NCBI GenBank assembly: GCA_930990965.1
Contig: CAKNRQ010000014.1
Coordinates: forward strand, 1 to 50,934
Direction of reading: 5' to 3'
Origin: an uncultured Clostridia bacterium
GTDB taxonomy: Bacteria > Bacillota > Clostridia > Oscillospirales > Oscillospiraceae
DNA length: 50,934 nucleotides
Shown piece by piece: positions 17,677 through 24,944 of this stretch; the first letter of the stretch is position 1, and each line of letters opens with the position of its first letter. The position numbers were made by a program, and so were the translations under genes. The notes beneath the pieces were generated by a model that was given only the letters and a program-made list of their open reading frames with translations, did not search any database and had not been told where the DNA came from.

Positions 17677-17680
17677 TTGT

Positions 17681-18274
17681 TCAGTTGATTTCAACGAGGG
17701 AAATCCAGAGCCCGGGGTTGTAGTTTTCAATGGTTCCCTCGGGGCAGGAGAAGGCAAGCGCGGCGGTGCCGGCTTCACGGACGCGGACGGCGTAGTAGAC
17801 GTCGCGGCCGTCGCGGGTGAACTGGGTGCAGTAGTTGCCGTACTCGTCATAGGCGAACTCCTGGCCCTCGCCCACGTCGTACTGCGGGCCGCTGCGCTGG
17901 GAGAACTCCTCCACCGTCTCCGGCAGGGAGACACCGGCAACCTCGTAGGCGTCCATGCCGATGATGCCGAGATGGAAGTTGACGTCGCCGATGTTTACAC
18001 CGCACTGAGTGGTGGGCAGCGGATCGGTCTGTTCCTCGTAATAAGTCTCGCCGCCCGCGGGGAGATAGACGGTGGCTGCGCCCTCGATGTCATAGGCAGT
18101 GAGGCCTTCGTGCGGGTCCTCGGTGGCGGGAGGCTCGGAGGCGGCGGTCGGTTCAGTGGCGGCGGGCTCAGTGGCCGGGGGATCGGTAGCGGTTGAACTC
18201 TCGCCGCCGCAGGCCGCGAGGGCGAAAACCATGCAGAGCGCGAGCGCAAGGGATGCCAATTTCTTCAGATTCAT
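17681..18274 (-). CDS. lipoprotein of unknown function sharing a C-terminal domain with its neighbour
   Basis: This is a 197-residue exported lipoprotein with the signal sequence MNLKKLASLALALCM and lipobox LAAC (Cys at residue 21). A low-complexity Thr/Ala/Pro/Glu linker (about 23-50) precedes a domain of about 130 residues. That domain ends in NYNPGLWISLVEIN, almost the same pattern as the NYDFGYWFSLSEIN ending of the SLH protein encoded just upstream. The segment AYDEYGNY also matches the neighbour's KEDAYGNSY. I do not recognise the domain. An AAGGAG ribosome site precedes the ATG, and the two genes are 28 bases apart, so they form one operon. It is surface-attached by lipid. Confidence 0.85.
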   Translation of the reverse strand: MNLKKLASLALALCMVFALAACGGESSTATDPPATEPAATEPTAASEPPATEDPHEGLTAYDIEGAATVYLPAGGETYYEEQTDPLPTTQCGVNIGDVNFHLGIIGMDAYEVAGVSLPETVEEFSQRSGPQYDVGEGQEFAYDEYGNYCTQFTRDGRDVYYAVRVREAGTAALAFSCPEGTIENYNPGLWISLVEIN

Positions 18275-18302
18275 GTTTCACAGCTCCTTATATTAGTCTA
18301 TT

Positions 18303-19319
18303 CTAATTGATTTCCGAGAGGGAAAACCAATAACCGAAATCGTAGTTTGCCGCATCTGCCTCGGGGCAGCCGTAGATGATGAAGCCGAAGCCGCTGTCGG
18401 TGGAGAACGATGCCATGTACAGGTAAACGCCTTCGGTGGTGAAGTCGGCGTAGCTGTTGCCGTAGGCGTCCTCCTTGAACCTTATCTGCATGTCGAGTCC
18501 ACCCATTTCCGCGATTGCTTCCTCGTACAGCGCGTTGAGGTCTTCGGGCATCTCATATTCGGAGATGGAGTAGTAGATGGCCATGGCTTCGACGTTCTCG
18601 GTTGTGATGTATACCTCTGAGACGTCAGAGTTGTCCACAAAGTAGGTGTCGGCATCACTGTCACCGGGCAGGTAGAAGGTGCCGACGCCGTCAAACGCAA
18701 ACTCCTCCAGCTCGCCGGTGAGCGTATCCATCAGGTTCGTATCAGAGCACTTGAGTTTGCAGGAGAGGGCGCCAAGGGAGATGATGGCCACATCGCCGCG
18801 GGTGAAGTTTCTGGTGGATGCGCCGTACTCGCCGCTCGTGAGGCCGATCTCGTCGCTGAGCTCCCAGGCGGCGTCCCACTCGAAGTCCGTGCCGCTCTCA
18901 TAGCCCAGGGCGCGGAGCACAAAGGTAATGTACTGCGAGGCGGTCACGCTCGCCCCGGAGCCGTAGGTGGTTGCGCCAGTGCCGTCCGTGAAGCCGCGGG
19001 TGTAGGCGTAGCCGACGTAGGGTTCGGCCCACGCGGGCACGTCGGTGAAGGGCGTGTCCCAATTCCCGGCGAGCGCGGCGTCCTCGCGGCCGAGAAGGCG
19101 CACGAGCATGGTGACGGCCTCGGCGCGTGTGGGCGCGCGTTCAAGCTCGAATACCGGCGTGCCGTCGGCGTTTTCGCTCGTGCCCTCGAAGAGCCCCATC
19201 TCGTGCAGCTCTCCGGCCGCCGTGCCGGCGTCCGTCAGCTCGACGGCGAGCGCGCCTGGCGAGAGAGCCAGCACGAGGCAGAGCGCCAGGGCAAAGGCCA
19301 GTGTTCTTTTCCATTTCAT
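18303..19319 (-). CDS. exported SLH-domain protein with the shared C-terminal domain
   Basis: This 338-residue protein has a signal peptide (cleavage near ALA-VE, residue 26) and S-layer-homology repeats (about 30-205), recognisable from FTDVPAWAEPYVGYAYTRG and PTRAEAVTMLVRLLG. SLH repeats bind secondary cell-wall polymer, so the protein sits on the wall. The C-terminal part (about 208-338) is homologous by pattern to the whole mature domain of the downstream lipoprotein. It is first in the two-gene operon; an extended -10 promoter (TGCTATACT) lies 41 bases upstream and an AAAGAAAGGGG site precedes the ATG. The stop is TAG. The function of the shared domain is unknown. Confidence 0.88.
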   Translation of the reverse strand: MKWKRTLAFALALCLVLALSPGALAVELTDAGTAAGELHEMGLFEGTSENADGTPVFELERAPTRAEAVTMLVRLLGREDAALAGNWDTPFTDVPAWAEPYVGYAYTRGFTDGTGATTYGSGASVTASQYITFVLRALGYESGTDFEWDAAWELSDEIGLTSGEYGASTRNFTRGDVAIISLGALSCKLKCSDTNLMDTLTGELEEFAFDGVGTFYLPGDSDADTYFVDNSDVSEVYITTENVEAMAIYYSISEYEMPEDLNALYEEAIAEMGGLDMQIRFKEDAYGNSYADFTTEGVYLYMASFSTDSGFGFIIYGCPEADAANYDFGYWFSLSEIN

Positions 19320-19359
19320 TTCGTATTACCCCTTTCTTTTCTTTGGGATTGCTGACAGG

Positions 19360-19368
19360 AGTATAGCA
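19360..19368 (-). promoter_or_regulatory. extended -10 promoter of the SLH/lipoprotein operon
   Basis: Read on the minus strand the sequence is TGC-TATACT, an extended -10 element, 41 bases before the ATG. No -35 box stands at the ideal distance. Confidence 0.5.
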
Positions 19369-19498
19369 CAGGGGCCTGCCGCTCTCGTCCAACTGTTTTC
19401 CGCGCCGCGACGGGGGAGACGGTGGAAAAAAGTTGGACGGACGGGGAGGGGGTGTGTGGTAGAGTGTGACCATAATCAAACGAACGGAGGTACAGGAA

Positions 19499-20101
19499 AT
19501 GGAAGATTTGCTGGCCGTTATCATTTATATAGGCACCACCGCCGTAGTCGGCTGCCTTTGGGGCCTCATTCCTTTTTTCCTCGGGCGTCACAGATACAGG
19601 CCGAATATGGGCCGCCTTGGCCTCATCTGGTGCGGAGTCGCAGGGCCCTTCCTGCTGGCCTTTTTCGTGATGCTCGGCTTCGTCATTGCCATACTGGTGA
19701 GCGAGCGCGATGCGCGAAGTGCGCAGCGCAGCAGCGGGACATACGCCGCCGCAGCCTACGCGCCGCCCGCAGCGCCGCCGGCAAGGGGAGGCCTTGCGCT
19801 CAACTGCCTGGCCGGTCCGCTCGCGGGACAGACTTACCCCCTGGGTGTGAACGGCCTGATGCTCGGCCGGGACACGGACTGCACCGTGCGGTTCCCCTCG
19901 GACACCGCCGGGATCAGCCGCCACCACTGTGCGCTGCGCTGGCAGCAGGGCGTGCCGGTACTGGTCGATCTCGGCTCAGCTTATGGCACCTACATGGGCG
20001 ACGGACGCAGATTGCCGCCAAACTACCCAATGAACGTCGGGCCGGGCACGCGCTTCTATCTCTCAAGCCCGGGAAACCTGTTTCAAATAACTGTCATATA
20101 A
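19499..20101 (+). CDS. membrane protein with C-terminal FHA domain
   Basis: This 200-residue protein has two predicted membrane helices (about 5-28 and 42-66), a short Ala/Pro-rich linker, then a forkhead-associated (FHA) domain (about 98-200) facing the cytoplasm. FHA landmarks are MLGRDTDC, ISRHHCAL and DLGSAYGTYMGDGR, which supply the phospho-threonine-binding loops. It is the first of seven genes in a kinase/phosphatase island and may recruit phosphorylated partners to the membrane. The ATG at 19499 has CGGAGG 8 bases upstream; a start at 19466 lies before that site and is less likely. No convincing promoter is seen, although 180 bases separate it from the divergent SLH gene. Confidence 0.85.
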   Translation: MEDLLAVIIYIGTTAVVGCLWGLIPFFLGRHRYRPNMGRLGLIWCGVAGPFLLAFFVMLGFVIAILVSERDARSAQRSSGTYAAAAYAPPAAPPARGGLALNCLAGPLAGQTYPLGVNGLMLGRDTDCTVRFPSDTAGISRHHCALRWQQGVPVLVDLGSAYGTYMGDGRRLPPNYPMNVGPGTRFYLSSPGNLFQITVI

Positions 20102-20119
20102 CACAGAGGAGGTATTTTC

Positions 20120-20788
20120 ATGGAAATCAACAACAATTTCACACGCTGCGGCAAGTGCGGACGCTTTTACAACCCCAAGACGCACGATAGCTGTCCTTAT
20201 TGCAGGGAGGGCGCTCCTGGCCCGACCGGCGGCACTGTCCCGCCCACGGAGAAAGCTCCCAACGGCATGCCGTCCGGGGGCGTGCCGCCCACCGAGCCCG
20301 CGGACAGGACCTATGGCAGCCAGCCGTCAGGTGGCCAGGGCGGTTTTTCGCCGACCGAGCCTCCATACGGTGCGCAGCCGGGGAGAATGGGCGGCGGCGA
20401 TTTCCAGCACACCATAATCGGCGGCGGCCTGAACGTGGATGGCGGTGTTGAACCGGTTGTGGGCTGGCTGGTCTGCATAGACGGCCCCTCGCGTGGCAGC
20501 GACTACCGCCTGCACGCAGGATACAACTACATAGGCCGCGAAGAGGGCGACGTGCGCATAGGCGGCGACCAGCAGATTTCCCGCCGCAACCACGCGATGA
20601 TAGCCTTTGACGACGTGGACGCGGTGTACTTTGTAGGGCCTTCCGCTGGACGCAACCTCATCAAGGTGAACGGCAAGACGGTGCTCAACGCCGTGGAGCT
20701 CAACAACTACGACGTTATCACAATTGGCACCAGCAAGCTGATTTTCGTGGCGCTGTGCGGAGAACACTTCAACTGGGGGAAGGTTTGA
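20120..20788 (+). CDS. zinc-ribbon FHA protein with Thr-Glu-rich linker
   Basis: This 222-residue cytoplasmic protein has three parts: an N-terminal zinc ribbon (C10, C13, C25, C28), a Pro/Gly-rich linker (30-115) with PPTE or SPTE repeated three times and a later FQHTIIGGG, and an FHA domain (about 118-215) with YIGREEGD and ISRRNHAM. The linker threonines are plausible kinase targets, and the FHA domain could then bind them in cis or trans, as in mycobacterial GarA-type switches; this is inference. A strong GAGGAGG precedes the ATG. It lies 18 bases after the FHA membrane gene and 3 bases before the first phosphatase. Confidence 0.85.
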   Translation: MEINNNFTRCGKCGRFYNPKTHDSCPYCREGAPGPTGGTVPPTEKAPNGMPSGGVPPTEPADRTYGSQPSGGQGGFSPTEPPYGAQPGRMGGGDFQHTIIGGGLNVDGGVEPVVGWLVCIDGPSRGSDYRLHAGYNYIGREEGDVRIGGDQQISRRNHAMIAFDDVDAVYFVGPSAGRNLIKVNGKTVLNAVELNNYDVITIGTSKLIFVALCGEHFNWGKV

Positions 20789-20791
20789 GCT

Positions 20792-21754
20792 ATGGAGGCC
20801 GATATCGTATATACGCCGGTGGCCGAGGCTCCTGACGGGCAGGAGGTTGCCGGGGTGGTTGAGACCCCCGTGCCCTCCGGAGGCGGCGAGGCCGGAGCTG
20901 CCGTCCCGGTGTGGGTTCTGCCGGCGATACTGGTGCTGCTGGCTGTTGCGGCAGCAATAGCGGCGTGGCTTATGCTCAGGAAAAAGCGCCGGACCTGCGC
21001 GGCGGCGTCTCACCCGCTGGTCGGGAAGCTGCATGAGCAGGGTGAGCGCAGTTCGCAGCAGGACAGCTTTTCCGTCTCACCTGCGGAGATTGAGGAAACT
21101 CACGGACTGCTTGTGGCTGTCGCCGATGGAATGGGAGGGCTCTCCGATGGTGACCGCGTCAGTCAAACGGCGGTTTCCGCAGTGATGGACAACTTTATAT
21201 GTGACGCAGACACGGGCCGAAACCCGGAGCAGACACTGCTGGAGCTGCTGCGCTGCGCAAACGATGCCGTGAACCGTTTCCTGGGATACAGCCGCATTGG
21301 GCAATGCGGTTCTACTATAGTGCTGGGACTGCTGAAGGACGGTTATTTCCACTTCCTGTCCGTTGGGGACAGCCGCATCTATCTCTACAGGGACGGCGAG
21401 CTGATGCAGCTCAACCGTGAACACATATACCGCCATGAACTGGAGCTGCTGGCGGTAAACGGGAGCGGCACCATCGCCGGGGCCGCTGCGCATCCCCGGG
21501 CCGCCGGCCTGACAAGCTATCTGGGAATGGGGCAGATAAAATATATAGACCAGTGTGAGGCGCCCGTCAAAGCGCTTAGAGGGGACAGCTTCATCCTCAT
21601 GACCGACGGGGTGTACAACGCCCTGGGAGAAGACGAACTGAAAGCTGCGCTGAAGAACGATGCGCAAGCCGCGGCAGAAGCCATTGGCGCGGCCATCAGG
21701 CTGCACTCCTGGCCCGGGCAGGACAACTACACTGCGGTGGTGATTAAATGCTGA
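20792..21754 (+). CDS. membrane-anchored PP2C-type protein phosphatase
   Basis: This 320-residue protein starts with a short acidic tail and one membrane helix (about 40-62), followed by basic residues and a PP2C domain (about 75-320). Metal and catalytic motifs are QQDSF, VADGMGGLSDGD, SVGDSRIYLY, MTDGVYNAL and the closing GQDNYTAVVI. Such phosphatases remove phosphate from Ser/Thr and normally pair with PknB-type kinases. The anchor keeps it close to the membrane kinase and the FHA proteins of the same operon. The start is 3 bases after the zinc-ribbon FHA gene, and the 3' end overlaps the second phosphatase by 7 bases. Confidence 0.9.
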   Translation: MEADIVYTPVAEAPDGQEVAGVVETPVPSGGGEAGAAVPVWVLPAILVLLAVAAAIAAWLMLRKKRRTCAAASHPLVGKLHEQGERSSQQDSFSVSPAEIEETHGLLVAVADGMGGLSDGDRVSQTAVSAVMDNFICDADTGRNPEQTLLELLRCANDAVNRFLGYSRIGQCGSTIVLGLLKDGYFHFLSVGDSRIYLYRDGELMQLNREHIYRHELELLAVNGSGTIAGAAAHPRAAGLTSYLGMGQIKYIDQCEAPVKALRGDSFILMTDGVYNALGEDELKAALKNDAQAAAEAIGAAIRLHSWPGQDNYTAVVIKC

Positions 21755-22497
21755 GATTAGGACGAAGACGGGAAAAAATAAAGGTTCAAAGCGCCTCCTA
21801 CACGGACATTGGCGGCAGGGAGGACAACGAGGACTTCGTACAGATAGTGACGGCAGATGATACAACCGCAATCTGCTGCGTGGTAGCCGACGGCCTGGGC
21901 GGCCACGGGGGCGGCCGGATTGCATCGCAGGCGGCTGCCGGGCTCATATGCGCGGACTGGCACCCGGGAGACGGTTCAGAGCGGCTCACAGAGCTGCTAA
22001 AGTCAGCGCACAGGGCTGTGCTTGCTTGCCAGGGGCAGCTGTGCTCAATGAAAACCACAGCCGTGGTTTTGAGTATTTGCGGACACAAGGCGGCGTGGGC
22101 ACATGTGGGCGATTCCCGGCTCTACCACTTTGACAACGGGCGGCTGGCCTTTCAGACCCTCGACCACAGCCTGCCTCAAATTGCCGTACAGCTTGGCGAG
22201 ATAACGCCTGAGCAGATACGTTTCCACCCTGACCGCAACCGGGTTCTGCGCGCTCTCGGGCAGAGCGGGGAACTGAATGTCACGACCGGCGAGGCCGTGC
22301 TTGCAAAGGGGAGGCATGCGTTTCTGTTGTGCAGCGACGGGTTTTGGGAGTATGTGTATGAGGACGAGATGGCCGTGGAACTTCTGACCGCATCCGGCCC
22401 TGCAGAATGGCTGGAACGTATGCGCCGCCATATAGCGAACCGGGCCGGCAGCGAAAATGATAACAACACTGCCGCCGCAATCTGGGTTGAACTGTGA
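21748..22497 (+). CDS. soluble PP2C-type protein phosphatase
   Basis: This is a second PP2C phosphatase of 249 residues without a membrane segment. Motifs include GGREDNEDF, VADGLGGHGGGR, HVGDSRLYHF, LCSDGFWEYV and SENDNNTAAA, which supply the acidic residues for the two metal ions. Its ATG overlaps the end of the first PP2C gene by 7 bases, so the two are translationally coupled. Having one anchored and one free phosphatase in one operon suggests different substrate pools. A ribosome site for the next gene follows right after the stop. Confidence 0.9.
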   Translation: MLRLGRRREKIKVQSASYTDIGGREDNEDFVQIVTADDTTAICCVVADGLGGHGGGRIASQAAAGLICADWHPGDGSERLTELLKSAHRAVLACQGQLCSMKTTAVVLSICGHKAAWAHVGDSRLYHFDNGRLAFQTLDHSLPQIAVQLGEITPEQIRFHPDRNRVLRALGQSGELNVTTGEAVLAKGRHAFLLCSDGFWEYVYEDEMAVELLTASGPAEWLERMRRHIANRAGSENDNNTAAAIWVEL

Positions 22498-22510
22498 AAG
22501 GAGAGGGATA

Positions 22511-23866
22511 ATGATGAAAAAGAGATATGCCGCATTGGCTCTGGCCCTTATAATGGCGCTTGCCGCGTTTACCTGCGGGGCATACGCAGCTGGGAGCGGC
22601 GACGGCGTAAATTCAAGCCGCAACGGAGTGGTTCGCATCGCGGCCTACGGCCCGACGGAGCTGCTCATGGACAGCGCCGGGGACCTGTACATACAGACGA
22701 TGGGTTACAGCTTCGGCTCTGGTTTCGGCGTGGGCGAGGCAGGGCAGGAGACGGTGAACTTCGTCACCAACACGCACGTTGTGACCTTTGAGCCCGAAGT
22801 CTACGACGCCAACGGTAACTACCTGGGCGTCACAAGCATACCGGCGTCCAACGTGTACATCATGCTCAACGACCTCTCCTGGGACCCGCTCACGCACACC
22901 GTTGATCAGAGCCAGTGCGTCCCATGCGAGGTGCTCTACTACTCCGAGAGCGGTTACCCGGACTACGCTATAGTCAAGGCGGCGTCCGCGCCGACGGGCC
23001 GCGTGGCCCTGCCTCTGCTGCCGGACGAGGGCGCCGTGAGCGAAACTGAAACGGTCTACGCGCTCGGCTACCCCGGCACCTCCGACCAGACCGAGGTGGG
23101 CAGCTACGGTATGGAGCGTCCCGCCAGCGTCGAGAACGTCACCGTCACCTCCGGCGTCATTTCCAGGTTTACCACGTCCTCCAACCTCGGCAACACGCGG
23201 CTTATCCAGCACGACGCCACCATAAACTCCGGCAACTCCGGCGGCCCGCTGCTCAACGCCGACGGTGCAGTCATCGGCATCAACACCTACACGGTCACGC
23301 CCACGAGCGGCAACACTTCGTCCTACGCCGTGCGCATTAGCTATGTCGCCGACAAGCTCGACGAGCTGGGCATAGCCTACGACGTATATGAGCCGGACAG
23401 CGGCGCCAGCGTCTGGCTGTATGTGGGCATAGCCGCCGCAGTTGTCGTGATTGCAGTTGTGCTCGTGCTTGTGCTGCGCAGCAGGAAGGGCACGTCTGCC
23501 CCCGCGGCGAACGTGCCGCCCGCGACTGCCTCTGCCGCCGCTTCCACGGCTTTTAGATTCCAGGGGCTCAATGGAGCCTTCGCCGGGCGCAGGTTCGCAA
23601 TAGACGGCACAGTCCGGATAGGCCGCGACGGGCAGCAGTGCAGCTTCGTGTACCCCGCAGGGGTCAACGGAGTGAGCAGGACGCACTGCGAGCTGAGCAC
23701 CAACGGAAACGTCGTGTACCTGCGCGATCTCGGCTCGACCTACGGCACGTTTGTCAACGGCCGCAGGCTTTCGCCCAACGAGACGGCAACGCTCAAAGCG
23801 GGCGACATGTTCAGCCTCGGCTCTGACGAACAGAGCTTTATAATCGACGTAAAGGGAGGCGCCTGA
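22511..23866 (+). CDS. trypsin-like serine protease with transmembrane segment and cytoplasmic FHA domain
   Basis: This 451-residue protein starts with a signal peptide (to about 27). The trypsin/HtrA-like protease domain (about 35-290) has a complete catalytic triad by motif: H89 in VTNTHVV, D151 in YPDYAIVK and S243 in NSGNSGGPL. A single membrane helix (301-322) and an Ala/Pro-rich linker precede an FHA domain (349-451) with RIGRDGQQC, GVSRTHCEL and DLGSTYGTFVNGR. This topology places the protease outside and the phospho-threonine reader inside, so inside-out control by the kinases is possible. AAGGAGAGGG lies just upstream of a double ATG at 22511. It is between the second phosphatase and the first kinase. 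Confidence 0.9.
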   Translation: MMKKRYAALALALIMALAAFTCGAYAAGSGDGVNSSRNGVVRIAAYGPTELLMDSAGDLYIQTMGYSFGSGFGVGEAGQETVNFVTNTHVVTFEPEVYDANGNYLGVTSIPASNVYIMLNDLSWDPLTHTVDQSQCVPCEVLYYSESGYPDYAIVKAASAPTGRVALPLLPDEGAVSETETVYALGYPGTSDQTEVGSYGMERPASVENVTVTSGVISRFTTSSNLGNTRLIQHDATINSGNSGGPLLNADGAVIGINTYTVTPTSGNTSSYAVRISYVADKLDELGIAYDVYEPDSGASVWLYVGIAAAVVVIAVVLVLVLRSRKGTSAPAANVPPATASAAASTAFRFQGLNGAFAGRRFAIDGTVRIGRDGQQCSFVYPAGVNGVSRTHCELSTNGNVVYLRDLGSTYGTFVNGRRLSPNETATLKAGDMFSLGSDEQSFIIDVKGGA

Positions 23867-23867
23867 T

Positions 23868-24857
23868 ATGAGCGGTAGCAACAATTTTGGCGCTCTCGAC
23901 GCGGGTACGAGGCTGACCGGCGCTGCGTCATGGGATTACTATATAATAGACTGCGTGCTGGGCGAGGGCGGCTTCGGAATAACCTATAAGGCCACCGGGT
24001 TTGCGCCAATCACCGGCAGCGGAGACAGGGAGACGGGCGCTGTTGCGGTAAAGGAGTACTTCCCCATGCACTGCGCCACCCGCTCCGAGGACGGTATTAC
24101 CGCCGTGCCCATCCCCGGGCGCGAGGAGGAGTACGCCGCTGGGCTCACGCGCTTCAGCGACGAAATGAAGACGCTCGCCTCCCTGCGCAACGTCGATTCG
24201 GTGGTCCGGGTTGTCAACACCTTCAACGCCAACGGCACGGCATACCTCGTCATGGAGTACCTGGACGGCGTACCACTCTATAAGAAGGCGCAGGAGCTGG
24301 GCGGGAGAATCCCGCCCGAGGAGCTGCTGCCGAAGCTGCCGCGGCTGCTGCAGGACATCTCATACATGCACCGTGCCGGAATACTGCACCGCGATATCAC
24401 GCCCGACAACATAATGTGGATGCCTGATGGCACGCTCAAGCTCATAGACTTCGGCTCCGCGCGCAGCATGAGCAAAAGTCATAAAACGGTCCTGCTCAAG
24501 CTGGGTTACGCGCCGATAGAGCAGTACATCACCAGCGGCCAGGGCACGTGGACGGACGTGTACGCCCTGTGCGCCACCATCTACTACCTGCTCTCGGGCA
24601 CCAACCCGCCGGACGCCGTCGATCGCCTGGACAACGACCCGCTGAAACCGCTCGTCGAGCTGGGCGTGGCGCTCACTCCCTGGGAGGACGCCGCCATTCT
24701 GCACGGCATGGCGGTGCAGCCCATGGACCGCACACAGACTGCGGACGACCTGCTGCGTGAGCTGTCGCCTGCATATGCAGAGGTTGCCTCCAACGTGCGG
24801 AGACCGTCATTTTTCAGGCGGCTTCTGGACCGACTGCTGAGGAGGGGACGCGCGTGA
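23868..24857 (+). CDS. soluble Ser/Thr protein kinase
   Basis: This 329-residue protein is a eukaryotic-like kinase domain with little else. Landmarks are the glycine loop GEGGFGITY (32-40), catalytic K62 in AVKEYF, HRD at 174-176 (LHRDITPDN), DFG at 194-196 and YAPIEQY replacing the usual APE region. A basic C-terminal tail (RRPSFFRRLLDRLLRRGRA) could bind acidic membrane lipid. There is no transmembrane segment or PASTA repeat, so it is not the common PrkC wall sensor. It begins 1 base after the protease-FHA stop. It probably phosphorylates the threonine-rich linkers of its operon partners; this is inference. Confidence 0.9.
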   Translation: MSGSNNFGALDAGTRLTGAASWDYYIIDCVLGEGGFGITYKATGFAPITGSGDRETGAVAVKEYFPMHCATRSEDGITAVPIPGREEEYAAGLTRFSDEMKTLASLRNVDSVVRVVNTFNANGTAYLVMEYLDGVPLYKKAQELGGRIPPEELLPKLPRLLQDISYMHRAGILHRDITPDNIMWMPDGTLKLIDFGSARSMSKSHKTVLLKLGYAPIEQYITSGQGTWTDVYALCATIYYLLSGTNPPDAVDRLDNDPLKPLVELGVALTPWEDAAILHGMAVQPMDRTQTADDLLRELSPAYAEVASNVRRPSFFRRLLDRLLRRGRA

Positions 24858-24944
24858 TGTACGGGCACACCAACTTGCCACATACAAGGATTTGTTGTAT
24901 ACTGGGCCGGAATGGATTTCAGATACAGAGGGAGGTGAATTGCG

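Noticed and set aside
22613..23884. A 423-codon open frame on the minus strand
   Set aside because: It is antisense to the protease-FHA gene, which has an intact triad and FHA motifs.
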